Assembly (NCBI GenBank): GCA_021737695.1 | Contig: JAIPDL010000008.1 | Location: 1 to 64,000 of the forward strand | DNA from: Desulfotignum sp. | GTDB taxonomy: Bacteria; Desulfobacterota; Desulfobacteria; Desulfobacterales; Desulfobacteraceae | DNA: 64,000 bases | Direction of reading: 5' to 3' | The notes under the pieces: generated by a model | The model's input: only the letters and a program-made list of their open reading frames with translations | Databases searched by the model: none | Told to the model about the DNA's origin: nothing | Position numbers and translations under genes: made by a program | In this document: one piece after another, positions 54,766 to 64,000 of the stretch | Numbering within the stretch: position 1 is the first letter of the stretch | Layout of the letters: each line of letters starts with the position of its first letter

Positions 54766-56184
54766 ATGAAAGTCACTGAAAAAATAATGATTCTGGATGA
54801 TGATCCCGAGATTCTGAATCTGCTTGAAGATATGCTCAAAAACAGGGGCGGATATGATGTGACAGTCCATCAGGATAGCCGGGCTGCGATATCGGACCTG
54901 GTCCCCGGGGCGTTTGATCTGGTGATTACCGACCTGAACATGCCGGATCCGGACGGTATGCAGGTTCTGGATCATATCATCGGCCATACACCGGAAACAT
55001 TATGTATTCTTCTCACTGGTTACGGCAGTATTCCGGGTGCGGTTGCGGCCGTGAAAAAAGGCGCGTTTGATTTTATCACCAAACCCGTGGGTTTCCGGGA
55101 ATTGTTGAACCATGTTGAAAATGCGCTGAAACTTTCCCGGCTTCAAAAAAAAGACGCGGCAAGAAAGCAGTCCGGTTCCACCGGGTACAGTTATGATGAT
55201 TTCATCGGTGAATCTTCGGCCATAAAAAAAATTCACGGTCTGGTTCAAAAAGTGGCAGACACGGATAATACGCTGCTGGTGACCGGGGCTTCGGGTTCAG
55301 GTAAAGAGCTCATTGTCCGGACCGTTCATCGATTCAGCTGCCGGAAACAACATCCGTTTGTGGCGGTTAATTGCGGCGCTATTCCTGAAGCGCTGTTGGA
55401 AAGTGAGCTTTTCGGACACGAGAAAGGCGTGTTCACCGGGGCCCACAAAAAACGGGTGGGCCGGTTTGAACTGGCAGGAGAAGGGACGATATTTCTGGAC
55501 GAAGTGGGGGAAATGAGCCCGCTGCTGCAAGTCAAACTCTTACGGGTCCTTCAGGAAAAAACCTTTGAACGGGTGGGGGGGACTCAGAGTATTGATGTCA
55601 AGGCCCGGATCATTGCCGCCACCAACAAAGACCTGGCTGAAGCGGTGAAAGACGGCACGTTTCGAGAAGATCTTTTTTACCGGTTGAACGTGATCCCCAT
55701 TCATGTGCCCCCATTGACCCGGCGAAGTTCCGATATTCCGCTGCTGGTGGATTTTTTTCTGAAAAAATTCCAGAAAGACCAGGATACACGCATTCAGTCT
55801 TTTTCCTCAGAAGCCATGGCCGCACTGGTACGTTATGATTGGCCGGGCAATGTCAGAGAACTGGAAAACCTGATCAAACGACTCATCATTTTGTGTGAAA
55901 ACCCGGTGGTGGCATTGACCGATTTGCCGGAACATTTTTATGCAGGGAGTGATGTCGATATCTCCGATGCCGCTGATACCCCTCCCGTTAAAGGAGAACT
56001 GTCGATGCTGGAAAATGATATGAATCTGGCCGACGCGGTCAAGGCCTATGAAACCCGGATGATCAGCCATGCCCTTGAAAAAAGTGACGGGGTCAAGGCA
56101 AAAGCGGCCCGGATGCTTAAAATCAAACGAACCACATTGGTTGAAAAAATCAAAAAACACAATATTTCCTCTATTGATTCTTAG
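54766..56184 (+). CDS. Sigma-54-dependent response regulator, FlrC/FleR type
   Basis: The 472-residue NtrC-type activator has a receiver domain with an intact phospho-site (IMILDDDPEIL, LVITDLNMPDPDG, FITKPVG), an AAA+ domain (VTGASGSGKELIVRT, ELFGHEKGVFTGAHK, GTIFLDEVGEMSPLLQ, YDWPGNVRELENL) and a Fis-type HTH end (KAKAARMLKIKRTTLVEKI). The sigma-54 contact loop reads GVFTGA rather than GAFTGA. It probably activates the class III flagellar sites found here. No cognate kinase is adjacent. Confidence 0.9.
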   Translation: MKVTEKIMILDDDPEILNLLEDMLKNRGGYDVTVHQDSRAAISDLVPGAFDLVITDLNMPDPDGMQVLDHIIGHTPETLCILLTGYGSIPGAVAAVKKGAFDFITKPVGFRELLNHVENALKLSRLQKKDAARKQSGSTGYSYDDFIGESSAIKKIHGLVQKVADTDNTLLVTGASGSGKELIVRTVHRFSCRKQHPFVAVNCGAIPEALLESELFGHEKGVFTGAHKKRVGRFELAGEGTIFLDEVGEMSPLLQVKLLRVLQEKTFERVGGTQSIDVKARIIAATNKDLAEAVKDGTFREDLFYRLNVIPIHVPPLTRRSSDIPLLVDFFLKKFQKDQDTRIQSFSSEAMAALVRYDWPGNVRELENLIKRLIILCENPVVALTDLPEHFYAGSDVDISDAADTPPVKGELSMLENDMNLADAVKAYETRMISHALEKSDGVKAKAARMLKIKRTTLVEKIKKHNISSIDS

Positions 56185-56301
56185 ATACGGCAGTCAAAAA
56201 AATGTCGGCCATTTGACATATTCCCCACTGGCTGTTGCTGAAACTTCCTTATTGCTCTTTGGATTTCCTGTATAATACCGACGTATGACGATTTTTTTGT
56301 C

Positions 56302-56317
56302 TGGCATTTTTCTTGCT
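56302..56317 (+). promoter_or_regulatory. Sigma-54 promoter of the TPR protein and regulator unit
   Basis: TGGCATTTTTCTTGCT has GG and GC 10 bases apart and follows the consensus TGGCAC-N5-TTGCW closely. It lies 115 bases before the TPR gene. Confidence 0.78.
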
Positions 56318-56431
56318 ATTCTTTTTTCAGAAAGACGGTGTCCGGTTTTCGACGGAGTCAGCAGAGAGGGGTTTTGAATCCAGGAACGCTGCGGGTGCCG
56401 ATGGAAATCAGGATACCAGGGAGTCAATTTT

Positions 56432-58549
56432 ATGACAAAATTAAAAAAGTTTCTTGTATTCGGAGCGGTTGCCATGCTCCTGACTTTGGCTCGTGTGGCG
56501 ATTTCTGAAATCCCACCGGTGATCTTCATGGATCAGACCGATTCGGTCCGGAATGACCCGGTACGTTCCGGAACACCTCTTTTTGAAACATCACATATCA
56601 TCCGGCAATTATTGGGTGATATGGTCGATCCACTCACAACGCCGGAGAGCCGGCTTTTTCAGGAAGCGATGATCCTGTTTGACAATGGGCAATGGGCCAT
56701 GGCCCGCAACAAGGTACAGCAAATCTTGAACCGGTATTCAGAAAGCCCGTATGCGGCAAAAGCCCGGTTTTTACTGATCGATATTTTCCAGGAACTTTAT
56801 GCCGATGATCCTGGCGCACACTACCCGGAATTGACGCAGGTTTTTGAAGAGGTGTTGAACCGGTATCCGGATTCTCCTTACAGGGGGGGGGCTCTGCTGG
56901 GGCTGGCACGACTGCATCGAAACATGGGCAACCATGCAGAAGCCCTGGCGTATTACAAATTGGCCCGCACCAGTAAGTCTGACCCGGGTGCGTTGATTTC
57001 CGGATGGGCCATGCTGGAAACAGCAAAAATTTATCAAATAACGGGCCGGATGAATCAGGCCCTGCTTCTTCTGGAAAATATTTTTGAATCAAATGATGTG
57101 CCCAAGATTCGAAATGAAGCCCAGCTTGAAATCGCCAAAATTCGATATAAACAAAATTTTTTTAACGAATCTTTGAAATTGCTGGAACAACTGATCTCCA
57201 GGAATAAAGATCTTTATTTTCAAAATGCCGACGTGTCGCTCTATATTGGGAACAATTATTTTCAACTGGGCCGGTATGACCGGGCTGGAAATCATCTGCT
57301 GCATTATTACAACGCCATACCCGAAAAACGGAGAAAAGATATACTCCTGGCCCGCGTAGGCGATGCCTTTCTTCAAGGGGGGGAAATGATGGATGCGGTT
57401 CGGTATTTTCAGTGGGTGGTGGACCGGTATCCGGGCAGTGAGGGTGCTGCCTTAAGCTGGCTCCGCCTGGCCGAACAAATAGAAAACGATTCGGACGAGC
57501 GGATATCCATGTCTTATTCTGCCAAGCAGATTTATGAAAATATCCGAGACACATATCAGGGCCAGTCCATCAACGATTCTCTGGCACAGCTGGCCATATT
57601 GAAGCTGGCCGTGTTATATCAGGAAGAAAATAATTATTCGGAAAGCCTGAAAACCCTGCAATTGTTCTTTGAAAACAATCCGGATCCGGCCTTGCAGGAA
57701 AACGGGCGGTTTGCCTTGAAGAACGTGCTGGAAGGCATGATCCAAAAGGCGTATGAGGAAAAAGATTATGATCGGGTGATCGATCTTTTTACACAGGAAG
57801 CCAGGTCGGTGCTTCCGTTGATGGATCTGGATTCAGTGCAGCTGATGGTGGCCCGGGCATATCGCCATTCAGGGGACAAGGCTGCTGCGCTGGATCTTTA
57901 TCAAAAACTAGTCGTATCCATGCCTTTGACGGATATGCCGGATGATGTGTTGTTTTTCACCGGCAGTGCGTTGGTTGAAGCTTTGGAATTCGATAGTGCC
58001 AAAGAAAGGCTGTCGCAATTGATTAATACACATCCCCAAAGCCCCTATACCGGGGCAGCCATGGATCTGATGGGACAAATTTTGACGGCCGAAGAAAAAT
58101 ATCAGGATGCGGTGAACATGATGACCCGGGCGTTGACCCATCCGTTATCGCCGTGTGACCAGGCCAGCCTGCTGGTACGAACGGGTCGGGCTGCACTGGC
58201 ATATCAGGATATGGAAAAGACCTTGTCCGTTCTGGAAACCGCCCGGCAAGTCATGGACAAGTGTCCGGCCATGGCCGGATATCTGGGGGATCAGATCGGA
58301 GACTTGTATTTTCAGGCTAAATATTTTGACCAGGCCGCTGCCGTATATTCTCACGTGCTGAGTCTGGCTGATTTGCCATTGGAAAAAGGGTTTGTTCAGT
58401 ACAAGACGGCACTGAGCCTCTGGCGGTCCGGACAGTTGGATGCGGGGCGTGCTCTGTTTGAAACACTGGCTGCGCAGAATGATTCCTTCTGGAGCCGGTT
58501 GGCGGATGAACACCTGGCATCGGCTTCGTTCGACAATGTGGTCCGATAA
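56432..58549 (+). CDS. Secreted tetratricopeptide repeat protein
   Basis: The 705-residue protein begins with a signal peptide (KKFLVFGAVAMLLTLARVAIS) and lacks a lipobox Cys. The rest is a long run of TPR-like helix pairs (SRLFQEAMILFDNGQWAMARNKV, ILNRYPESPY-like NRYPDSPYRGGALLGLARLH, and so on). It is expected in the periplasm. It is driven by a sigma-54 promoter and lies between two sigma-54 activators, so it is probably part of flagellar assembly or function. AGGGAG precedes the ATG. Confidence 0.82.
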   Translation: MTKLKKFLVFGAVAMLLTLARVAISEIPPVIFMDQTDSVRNDPVRSGTPLFETSHIIRQLLGDMVDPLTTPESRLFQEAMILFDNGQWAMARNKVQQILNRYSESPYAAKARFLLIDIFQELYADDPGAHYPELTQVFEEVLNRYPDSPYRGGALLGLARLHRNMGNHAEALAYYKLARTSKSDPGALISGWAMLETAKIYQITGRMNQALLLLENIFESNDVPKIRNEAQLEIAKIRYKQNFFNESLKLLEQLISRNKDLYFQNADVSLYIGNNYFQLGRYDRAGNHLLHYYNAIPEKRRKDILLARVGDAFLQGGEMMDAVRYFQWVVDRYPGSEGAALSWLRLAEQIENDSDERISMSYSAKQIYENIRDTYQGQSINDSLAQLAILKLAVLYQEENNYSESLKTLQLFFENNPDPALQENGRFALKNVLEGMIQKAYEEKDYDRVIDLFTQEARSVLPLMDLDSVQLMVARAYRHSGDKAAALDLYQKLVVSMPLTDMPDDVLFFTGSALVEALEFDSAKERLSQLINTHPQSPYTGAAMDLMGQILTAEEKYQDAVNMMTRALTHPLSPCDQASLLVRTGRAALAYQDMEKTLSVLETARQVMDKCPAMAGYLGDQIGDLYFQAKYFDQAAAVYSHVLSLADLPLEKGFVQYKTALSLWRSGQLDAGRALFETLAAQNDSFWSRLADEHLASASFDNVVR

Positions 58550-58572
58550 TTCGTAAGGAGTCTGACGATTTC

Positions 58573-59910
58573 ATGAAAGAAAAGAAAATTCTAATATTTG
58601 AAACCACGCCGGCGGATAAAAAAGATCTGGTTGAAGTGTTTGAAACATTGAATCACCATGTTGTGACCGTGGCGGATCCGGTGGCCCTGGTTGAAAAAAT
58701 GGACGGGAAAGCCTGGGACCTGGTCGTCATCGGTGCTTGTCCGCCAGTGGCTGATGCCCTGACATTGCTGGGGCGGATCACAGCCCGGCATCCGCTGGTG
58801 CCGGTGATCATGGCAATGGCCGGCGCTGATCCGCAAACTGCGGTCCAGGCCATGAAGGCCGGAGCAAGTGATTTTTTTGTCAAACCGATTCAAATAAACA
58901 TGGTAAAGAACATTGTCTGGTCCAGGGTGGCAATACAGCCCAAACCGGATGAGCGGGGGGCGGACCGGTTTGCCATTGTTACCCGGGATCCGGGAATGAA
59001 GCACCTGCTGGCCTCTGCCCGGAAAATATGCGACAGCCAGGCCCCGATTCTGATCCACGGCGAATCCGGAACCGGCAAGGAGCTTTTTGCCCGGTATGTG
59101 CATTCGTGCAGCCATCGGCGGGACAAACCGTTTGTGGCTGTGAACTGCGCGGCCTTGCCGGAGTCTTTGCTGGAAAGTGAGCTGTTCGGTCATGAAAAAG
59201 GAACATTTACCGGTGCAGTGGCACAAAAAAAAGGGAAATTTGAACAGGCAAACGGTGGGACCCTGCTGTTGGATGAGATCAGTGAAATGGATTATTCTCT
59301 CCAGGCAAAACTGTTGCGGGTGCTTCAGGAGCGGGAAGTGGACCGGGTCGGCGGGACCGGCCCCGTTCCTGTGGATGTCAAAGTATTGGCCACCACCAAC
59401 CGGGATCTGGATTCAATGATCCATGCCGGTGAATTCAGGGAAGACCTGTATTACCGGCTCAATGTGGTGCCGTTGCAGGTGCCGCCGCTGCGGGATCGAC
59501 GGGCAGATATCCCCTTGTTATCGGATTTTTTCATTCGAAAATACAACCGGATCGACAACCGGAACGTCAAAGGCTTGACACAGGAATCCGTGTCTTTGCT
59601 GATGAACCGGTCCTGGAAGGGCAATGTCCGGGAACTTGAGAATGTGATCCAGCGGGCGGTATTGATGTGCGAGGGGTTGACCATCACCTGTGAAGATTTT
59701 ACCATGCCTGGCAGTCAACCTTTTGTCGGAAACACTGCGCCGGTATTTTCCCCCGGGCTGTCACTCAAGGAGATGGAAAAAAATATTATTTTCAGCACCC
59801 TGGATCACACCAATGACAATCGGACCCATGCCGCTCAGATTTTAGGAATCAGTGTCCGGACCTTGCGAAACAAACTCAATGAATACAAAGATAAAATGGC
59901 AGTCCAGTGA
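58573..59910 (+). CDS. Sigma-54 activator with degenerate receiver domain
   Basis: The 445-residue protein has a receiver-like N-terminus whose phospho-site is gone: FETTPADK replaces the acidic pair and LVVIGACPPVAD has no Asp, although the C-terminal Lys (FFVKPI) stays. The AAA+ domain is intact (IHGESGTGKELFARYVH, ELFGHEKGTFTGAVA, GTLLLDEISEMDYSLQ, WKGNVRELENVIQR), and the end has a Fis-type HTH (THAAQILGISVRTLRNKL). It resembles FlgR/FleQ-type flagellar regulators. Regulation is likely not by phosphorylation. Confidence 0.88.
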   Translation: MKEKKILIFETTPADKKDLVEVFETLNHHVVTVADPVALVEKMDGKAWDLVVIGACPPVADALTLLGRITARHPLVPVIMAMAGADPQTAVQAMKAGASDFFVKPIQINMVKNIVWSRVAIQPKPDERGADRFAIVTRDPGMKHLLASARKICDSQAPILIHGESGTGKELFARYVHSCSHRRDKPFVAVNCAALPESLLESELFGHEKGTFTGAVAQKKGKFEQANGGTLLLDEISEMDYSLQAKLLRVLQEREVDRVGGTGPVPVDVKVLATTNRDLDSMIHAGEFREDLYYRLNVVPLQVPPLRDRRADIPLLSDFFIRKYNRIDNRNVKGLTQESVSLLMNRSWKGNVRELENVIQRAVLMCEGLTITCEDFTMPGSQPFVGNTAPVFSPGLSLKEMEKNIIFSTLDHTNDNRTHAAQILGISVRTLRNKLNEYKDKMAVQ

Positions 59911-59913
59911 AAG

Positions 59914-59929
59914 TGGAATGATAGTTGCA
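59914..59929 (+). promoter_or_regulatory. Sigma-54 promoter of flgB-flgC-fliE-fliF
   Basis: TGGAATGATAGTTGCA has GG and GC 10 bases apart with an exact TTGCA. It lies 56 bases before flgB. Confidence 0.82.
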
Positions 59930-59984
59930 TTGTTCTTGTGCAAACAAAAACGAATCGACCCAGTGATAGAAAAAGGACATGACC

Positions 59985-60404
59985 ATGATACAAAATGCAT
60001 CGGTTTTCAATCAGTCATTCCAGGCCCTGGAAAAAGCCATTGATATTTCCCGGAAACGTCAGGGTGTTATTGCCAGCAATCTGAGTAATCTGGATACGCC
60101 CGGATACAAATCCAGGGAAATCGATTTCCAGGCCACACTGAAAAAAGCCATGGCATCGGACGAAAACATGGCCGGCCCCACCATGACCCGCACCCATGCC
60201 GGTCATCTTGGAGGTGAAAAACAAGGCGGCGTTGATGTGGAGATCCATGAAGCCCCTTCCTCCTTTGACGGCCTTAATTGGGTGGGGGTGGACAGTGAAT
60301 TGAAAAAATTGATGGAAAACAAACTAGTTTACCAGACGGCGGTGGAGGCAATGAAGAGAAAAATTACCATCATCAAGGAAACCATCAGAGACGGAGGACG
60401 ATAG
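59985..60404 (+). CDS. flgB: Flagellar rod protein FlgB
   Basis: FlgB is a proximal rod subunit. The 139-residue protein has the rod signature near the N-terminus (ISRKRQGVIASNLSNLDTPGYKSREIDFQ) and a typical C-terminus (VDSELKKLMENKLVYQTAVEAMKRKI). An earlier ATG at 59979 is too close to the ribosome site AAGGA, so 59985 is preferred. It heads flgB-flgC-fliE-fliF. Confidence 0.94.
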   Translation: MIQNASVFNQSFQALEKAIDISRKRQGVIASNLSNLDTPGYKSREIDFQATLKKAMASDENMAGPTMTRTHAGHLGGEKQGGVDVEIHEAPSSFDGLNWVGVDSELKKLMENKLVYQTAVEAMKRKITIIKETIRDGGR

Positions 60405-60405
60405 G

Positions 60406-60831
60406 ATGAATTTTCAGAACGCATTTGATATCAGTTTTTCCGGTATGTCCGTGCAAAGAAAACGGATGGATATCATCAGCCATAACCTAGCCAACATTGA
60501 AACCACCCGCACTGAAGAAGGAACGCCTTACCGGCGTAAAATGCTGGTCATGAGCCCTGCAGACAGCGGACTGGAATTTTCCGATGCATTGACCGGGGCG
60601 CTTACCGGGGTGCGTATCGATGAGATCGTGGAGGACCAGACCCCGTTCAAAGAGGAATTTGTGCCGGCTCATCCGGATGCGGATGCAAGAGGATATATCC
60701 AGAAACCCAATGTGGATCTTTTTGTGGAAAATGTCAATATGCTTACGGCCAAACGGGCATTCGAGGCCAATGTCGCTGCGGTGAAAACAGCCAGGGAAAT
60801 GGCCCTTGCAGCCCTTGAGATCGGGAGGTAA
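60406..60831 (+). CDS. flgC: Flagellar rod protein FlgC
   Basis: FlgC is a proximal rod subunit. The 141-residue protein has the N-terminal rod motif (ISFSGMSVQRKRMDIISHNLANIETTRTEEG) and the C-terminal helix (PNVDLFVENVNMLTAKRAFEANVAAVKTAREM). Start and stop are one base from flgB. Length is standard. Confidence 0.95.
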   Translation: MNFQNAFDISFSGMSVQRKRMDIISHNLANIETTRTEEGTPYRRKMLVMSPADSGLEFSDALTGALTGVRIDEIVEDQTPFKEEFVPAHPDADARGYIQKPNVDLFVENVNMLTAKRAFEANVAAVKTAREMALAALEIGR

Positions 60832-60834
60832 TCA

Positions 60835-61128
60835 ATGAATCCCATCACTGTCAACGGATTGACACAATTGCCGGTCAATCAAACGTATCCGGGAACAAAG
60901 GAGAAAGAATCTGCCTCTTTCGGTCAGATCATGAAACAGGCCGTATCCCATGTGGATCAGATGGGTGAAACTGCAGATAAAGCCATTGTCGATATGCTGG
61001 CAGGTAAGGCGGATGTGGCCAAAACCATGATCGAGCTTCAGAAATACGATATCTCCATGAAAACACTGGTTTCCTTCAGAAATAAGGCCATCGAGGCATA
61101 TCAGGAAGTCAGCCGCATGCAGTTTTAA
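60835..61128 (+). CDS. fliE: Flagellar hook-basal body protein FliE
   Basis: FliE joins the MS ring to the rod. The 97-residue protein has the family core: FGQIMKQAVSHVDQMGETADKAI, then AKTMIELQKYDISMKTLVSFRNKAIEAYQEVSRMQF. The ATG lies three bases after flgC. Confidence 0.93.
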   Translation: MNPITVNGLTQLPVNQTYPGTKEKESASFGQIMKQAVSHVDQMGETADKAIVDMLAGKADVAKTMIELQKYDISMKTLVSFRNKAIEAYQEVSRMQF

Positions 61129-61182
61129 TATATAAATATATACTGTTTTTCAGAACCGGGACAATAAAGGAACAAGGATACG

Positions 61183-62778
61183 ATGAGCACCTCCTACAGG
61201 GATTTCATTCGATTTGTCGCTGCGCTGCCGCTTGCCAAGAAAATCAGCATTGCCGCTGTTATTTTGATGGTCATTGCCGGATTCGGGGTGATGTTTTATC
61301 TGGCCAATCAGGACAATTATCAGGTGTTATACAGTGGACTGGCTTCAGATGATGCCGGCGCCATTGTGGCCCGGCTCAGGGAGCAGAATATTCCGTATAA
61401 GATCACTTCCGGCGGCAGCGGGATCATGGTGCCTGAACAATCGGTTTATGAAACCCGCCTGGCACTGGCCGCTGACGGGTTGCCCGGTGGGGGGACCGTG
61501 GGGTTTGAATTGTTTGACAATCCGGATTTCAGGACCACCAATTTTGTTCAGCAACTGAACTATCGGCGGGCGTTGCAAGGGGAACTGGCCCGAACCATCA
61601 TGAATTTCGATGAAGTGAAAAAAGCGGCCGTGTTTCTGGCCATTCCCAAGGAATCGTTGTTTGTGGAAGACGAAAAACAACCGTCCGCGTCCATTCAGCT
61701 GGACTTGAATCAGTCCCTTTCCCGGATCAAGGTGGAATCCATTGTCCGGCTGGTGGCCAATGGGGTGGAGGGCCTGGACAGCAGCCGGGTCAGTGTCGTG
61801 GATACCCGGGGTCGGGTGATTTTCAAGGGCAATGCCGGTGAAGCTGGCGAAATGGCCGGCATGGGCGGCACTTTGCTGGAATATAAAAAAAATATTGAAA
61901 AAGAGATTACGGACAATGTCCAGTCCATGCTGGAACAGGTGGTGGGCCCCGGTAATGCCATTGTCCGGGTGAGTGCGGAAATCGACACATCCGAAATGGT
62001 GGTCAGTGAGGAAGAATATGATCCCACAGTGGTGGTGGTTCGAAGCAACAAGCTGATGGAAGAGACAATCAATGAAGGAAATAATGATGATGCCATGGCC
62101 GGGGCCGGGGATGAACCTGTGGCAAACCAGCGGGCAGGGATTCTTCCTGCCGGGGTGGGTAATGCTGGAAAATCAAAGGTCAGCAAAAACGCCACCACCA
62201 ATTATGAGATCAATAAAATCAACCGTCGGGTGGTCCGCCCTGCCGGAACCATTCAGCGGCTTTCAGTGGCGGCGGTGATCGACGGAGAATACCGCACAGT
62301 CACCCGGAGTGACGGCACCACGTCCCGGGAATATGTGCCCCGAAGTGCCGAGGCATTGAAAACGTTCGAGGCTCTGGTAAGAAATGCCATGGGGTTCAAT
62401 GAGGACCGGGAAGATCAGGTATCGGTTCAGTCCGTTCCATTTAAAACCGATGCGGCTATAGAGGACATGACAATGGTGAATATGGAACAGCCGGTTATTT
62501 CCCGGTTTCTGGAGCAATACGGAAAAATGATTTTCAATCTGATATTGATTGTCTGCGCATTTTTTCTGGTGGTCAGACCCTTGATCAAAAGCGTGAAAGA
62601 CATCGGAAACCAGGCGGGTGACGGGAAAAATGCACTGCCCCCAGGTGATGAATCAGTCAAACAGATTTCAGAATCTGAAGAAACACGAAATCCCCGCCAG
62701 CGGGTAGCGGAATTGAGTGCCAGAGAACCGGAAAGGGCTGCCGCCGTTGTGCGGAGCTGGATATCCAATGAAGCATGA
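61183..62778 (+). CDS. fliF: Flagellar MS-ring protein FliF
   Basis: FliF makes the MS ring in the inner membrane. The 531-residue protein has a first membrane helix near residues 20-45, the YscJ-type ring region (QVLYSGLASDDAGAIVARLREQNIPYKI, PSASIQLDLNQ), a Thr/Asn-rich loop (SKNATTNYEINKINRRVVRPAG), a second membrane helix near 445-465 and the C-terminal FliG-binding peptide (PERAAAVVRSWISNEA). FliG is not adjacent, which departs from the common fliF-fliG-fliH order. Confidence 0.95.
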   Translation: MSTSYRDFIRFVAALPLAKKISIAAVILMVIAGFGVMFYLANQDNYQVLYSGLASDDAGAIVARLREQNIPYKITSGGSGIMVPEQSVYETRLALAADGLPGGGTVGFELFDNPDFRTTNFVQQLNYRRALQGELARTIMNFDEVKKAAVFLAIPKESLFVEDEKQPSASIQLDLNQSLSRIKVESIVRLVANGVEGLDSSRVSVVDTRGRVIFKGNAGEAGEMAGMGGTLLEYKKNIEKEITDNVQSMLEQVVGPGNAIVRVSAEIDTSEMVVSEEEYDPTVVVVRSNKLMEETINEGNNDDAMAGAGDEPVANQRAGILPAGVGNAGKSKVSKNATTNYEINKINRRVVRPAGTIQRLSVAAVIDGEYRTVTRSDGTTSREYVPRSAEALKTFEALVRNAMGFNEDREDQVSVQSVPFKTDAAIEDMTMVNMEQPVISRFLEQYGKMIFNLILIVCAFFLVVRPLIKSVKDIGNQAGDGKNALPPGDESVKQISESEETRNPRQRVAELSAREPERAAAVVRSWISNEA

Positions 62779-62929
62779 TACAAAGGGGAATATTTTTCCC
62801 GGCTGGGGACAGTGGCTTGCAAAATGTTCCTTATCTCCTGATTCCTGGGTTTTATTCATGAGATGCAAAAAAAATCAACCCTTTGTTATCATTAGATAAA
62901 ATAGAAATATTTGCCTGAAAATCAACCCC

Positions 62930-62945
62930 CGGCACATGATTTGCA
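62930..62945 (+). promoter_or_regulatory. Sigma-54 promoter of the FliK-like gene
   Basis: CGGCACATGATTTGCA has GG and GC 10 bases apart and matches GGCAC-N5-TTGCA exactly. It is 73 bases before the start of the next gene. Confidence 0.83.
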
Positions 62946-63002
62946 GTATCCATAATACATAATGATATTTTTATTGTTTTCATAACTGAATAAACCGGGG
63001 AT

Positions 63003-64000
63003 ATGGTGATGCACAAATCATCCGCATTTTTGAATTCGTTTTTCATGTCTTCTCAATCTGCGTTACAAGGCAAGACACTATCGTCCGGATTGAAATCGGG
63101 TGGATCCACAACAGCGCCGGGAGAAAACCTGTTTGCCAGGCTGCTTGCCAAAACAACACCTGGTGTTGTTTTGGCTGAAAACCGTCATGTCCAAACACCT
63201 TTTGGCGTGGAAAAATTTGCCCCTGCTGTTGTACATCGGCCCAAAGGAGACAACCATGCGCCGTTTGCGGCTGTCCTTGAGTCCGCATTTCTCAAACACG
63301 GGGTTTCTCCGGATAATGTGGTGCTGTCCCGGGAAGATTTTGATTTTCTGGCCACCGTTCTGGAGGACATGGGATTTTCCAGATCCAGCCTGAAATCGTT
63401 TTTTCAGGAAATAAATGAAACCCGGTCAGACGGTCTTGTTACACTATCCCATTTTCTCAAAAATCTGTCTGGATTTGAACAAACCACAGCCCGGGAATCC
63501 AGCATTTTCAATTCATTGACCGATTCTCTGGACAAATCCGCTGTGCCGCACCTGGAATTGATTTTAAGGGATTTAGGCATTCCACCAGAAAAAATAGATT
63601 CCCTGCTTTCTTTGGCTGCCCGAAAAACCGGTGCCATTGATATCGAAAAACTGGTGTTTCAATTAAAGTCTTATGTGGATACAAAAGAGAAAAATGCTGG
63701 TGCAGTCCAAGGGCCTGGCAAAGGTCAGATTGCCAAACATACAAATACAAATGGGTTGCAAACAGACCCGTCAACGGTGCAGCGGTTGGCATCCGGGTTG
63801 GAGAAACTGGGTTTGTCGGTGCCGACCAAAGTGTCCCATCTTCCATTTACCCTGGAGACGCTCATCCAGTCTTTGGAGAAAAAAGTTGGAGAAACAGTTT
63901 CCGCTCCTAAAAATATGCCCATGGATGCAACCCGGATCGCTGAATCAATCCTGGAGATGCCGGCTGTGAAATCCATGGCAATGGAGAAGACAGAGACCTA
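63003..64000 (+). CDS. FliK-like flagellar hook-length candidate, 3' end outside window
   Basis: An open frame runs from the ATG at 63003 (or 63009) off the window end, giving at least 332 residues (MVMHKSSAFLNSFFMSS start). The visible part has weak structure with scattered Leu-rich helices (SLTDSLDKSAVPHLELILRDLGI, LVTLSHFLKNLSGFE, ASGLEKLGLSVPTKV) and many Ser, Thr and Lys. This fits the low-conservation N-terminal region of FliK. The conserved FliK C-terminal domain would lie beyond the window, so the name rests on position after fliF and on the sigma-54 promoter. Confidence 0.6.
   Translation, partial: MVMHKSSAFLNSFFMSSQSALQGKTLSSGLKSGGSTTAPGENLFARLLAKTTPGVVLAENRHVQTPFGVEKFAPAVVHRPKGDNHAPFAAVLESAFLKHGVSPDNVVLSREDFDFLATVLEDMGFSRSSLKSFFQEINETRSDGLVTLSHFLKNLSGFEQTTARESSIFNSLTDSLDKSAVPHLELILRDLGIPPEKIDSLLSLAARKTGAIDIEKLVFQLKSYVDTKEKNAGAVQGPGKGQIAKHTNTNGLQTDPSTVQRLASGLEKLGLSVPTKVSHLPFTLETLIQSLEKKVGETVSAPKNMPMDATRIAESILEMPAVKSMAMEKTET

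Overview
The window looks like a flagellar, chemotaxis and flagellin-glycosylation region of a motile deltaproteobacterium, most likely of the Desulfobacterota (Desulfobacterales type). This is an inference from gene content: CheA/CheB/CheR/CheD/CheZ, MotE, a MAF glycosyltransferase, DUF5610-like and desulfobacterial-style MCP proteins, and a flagellar hierarchy marked by sigma-54 (GG-N10-GC) and sigma-28 (TMAA-N15/16-GCCGATAA-like) sites. No rRNA, tRNA, CRISPR array or insertion sequence was recognised.

Layout. 1-4507 (minus strand): an MCP cut by the window edge, CheW, and a PAS histidine kinase interrupted by a one-base frameshift. 4648-6398: a J-domain protein, a small unknown protein and a coiled-coil/PD-(D/E)XK-like protein. 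6578-23421 (plus strand): a long, tightly packed sugar cluster. It holds a pseudaminic-acid-type set (PseB, PseC, a NeuB-family synthase, an SpsF-PseG fusion), then an AT-rich stretch with two methyltransferases, a radical SAM protein and a broken B12-type radical SAM gene, then a split transketolase, an SDR, an ATP-grasp ligase, a GH57-like protein and a sugar O-methyltransferase. 23685-29788: flagellin, a MAF-type flagellin glycosyltransferase (minus strand) and FliD. The sugar genes very probably build and attach the flagellin glycan.

29830-36340 is an accessory island between fliD and fliS. It has two near-identical ATPase/PD-(D/E)XK nuclease genes, one intact and two decayed Rpn-type nuclease genes, a remnant of a third ATPase gene and an RHH/RelE-type toxin-antitoxin pair. 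The repeated genes carry repeated promoters and a repeated palindromic sequence. This is the part of the window that looks least like known flagellar biology.

36345-43401: a DUF5610-like protein, a sigma-54-driven putative Cys/His cell-wall hydrolase, fliS-fliT-flaG, and the minus-strand block cheR-cheB-cheD-like-GGDEF. 43616-64000: cheA, then a sigma-54 operon (PilZ, cheD, HDOD, cheY, cheX-like, cheZ, fliG, fliH, fliI, fliJ, motE, cheY, unknown, FlrC-like regulator), a TPR protein with a second sigma-54 activator, and flgB-flgC-fliE-fliF followed by a FliK-like gene that runs off the window. The two enhancer-binding proteins and the five sigma-54 sites fit a class II/III flagellar cascade, with sigma-28 serving the filament genes (flagellin, fliD, fliS operon and the DUF5610-like gene).
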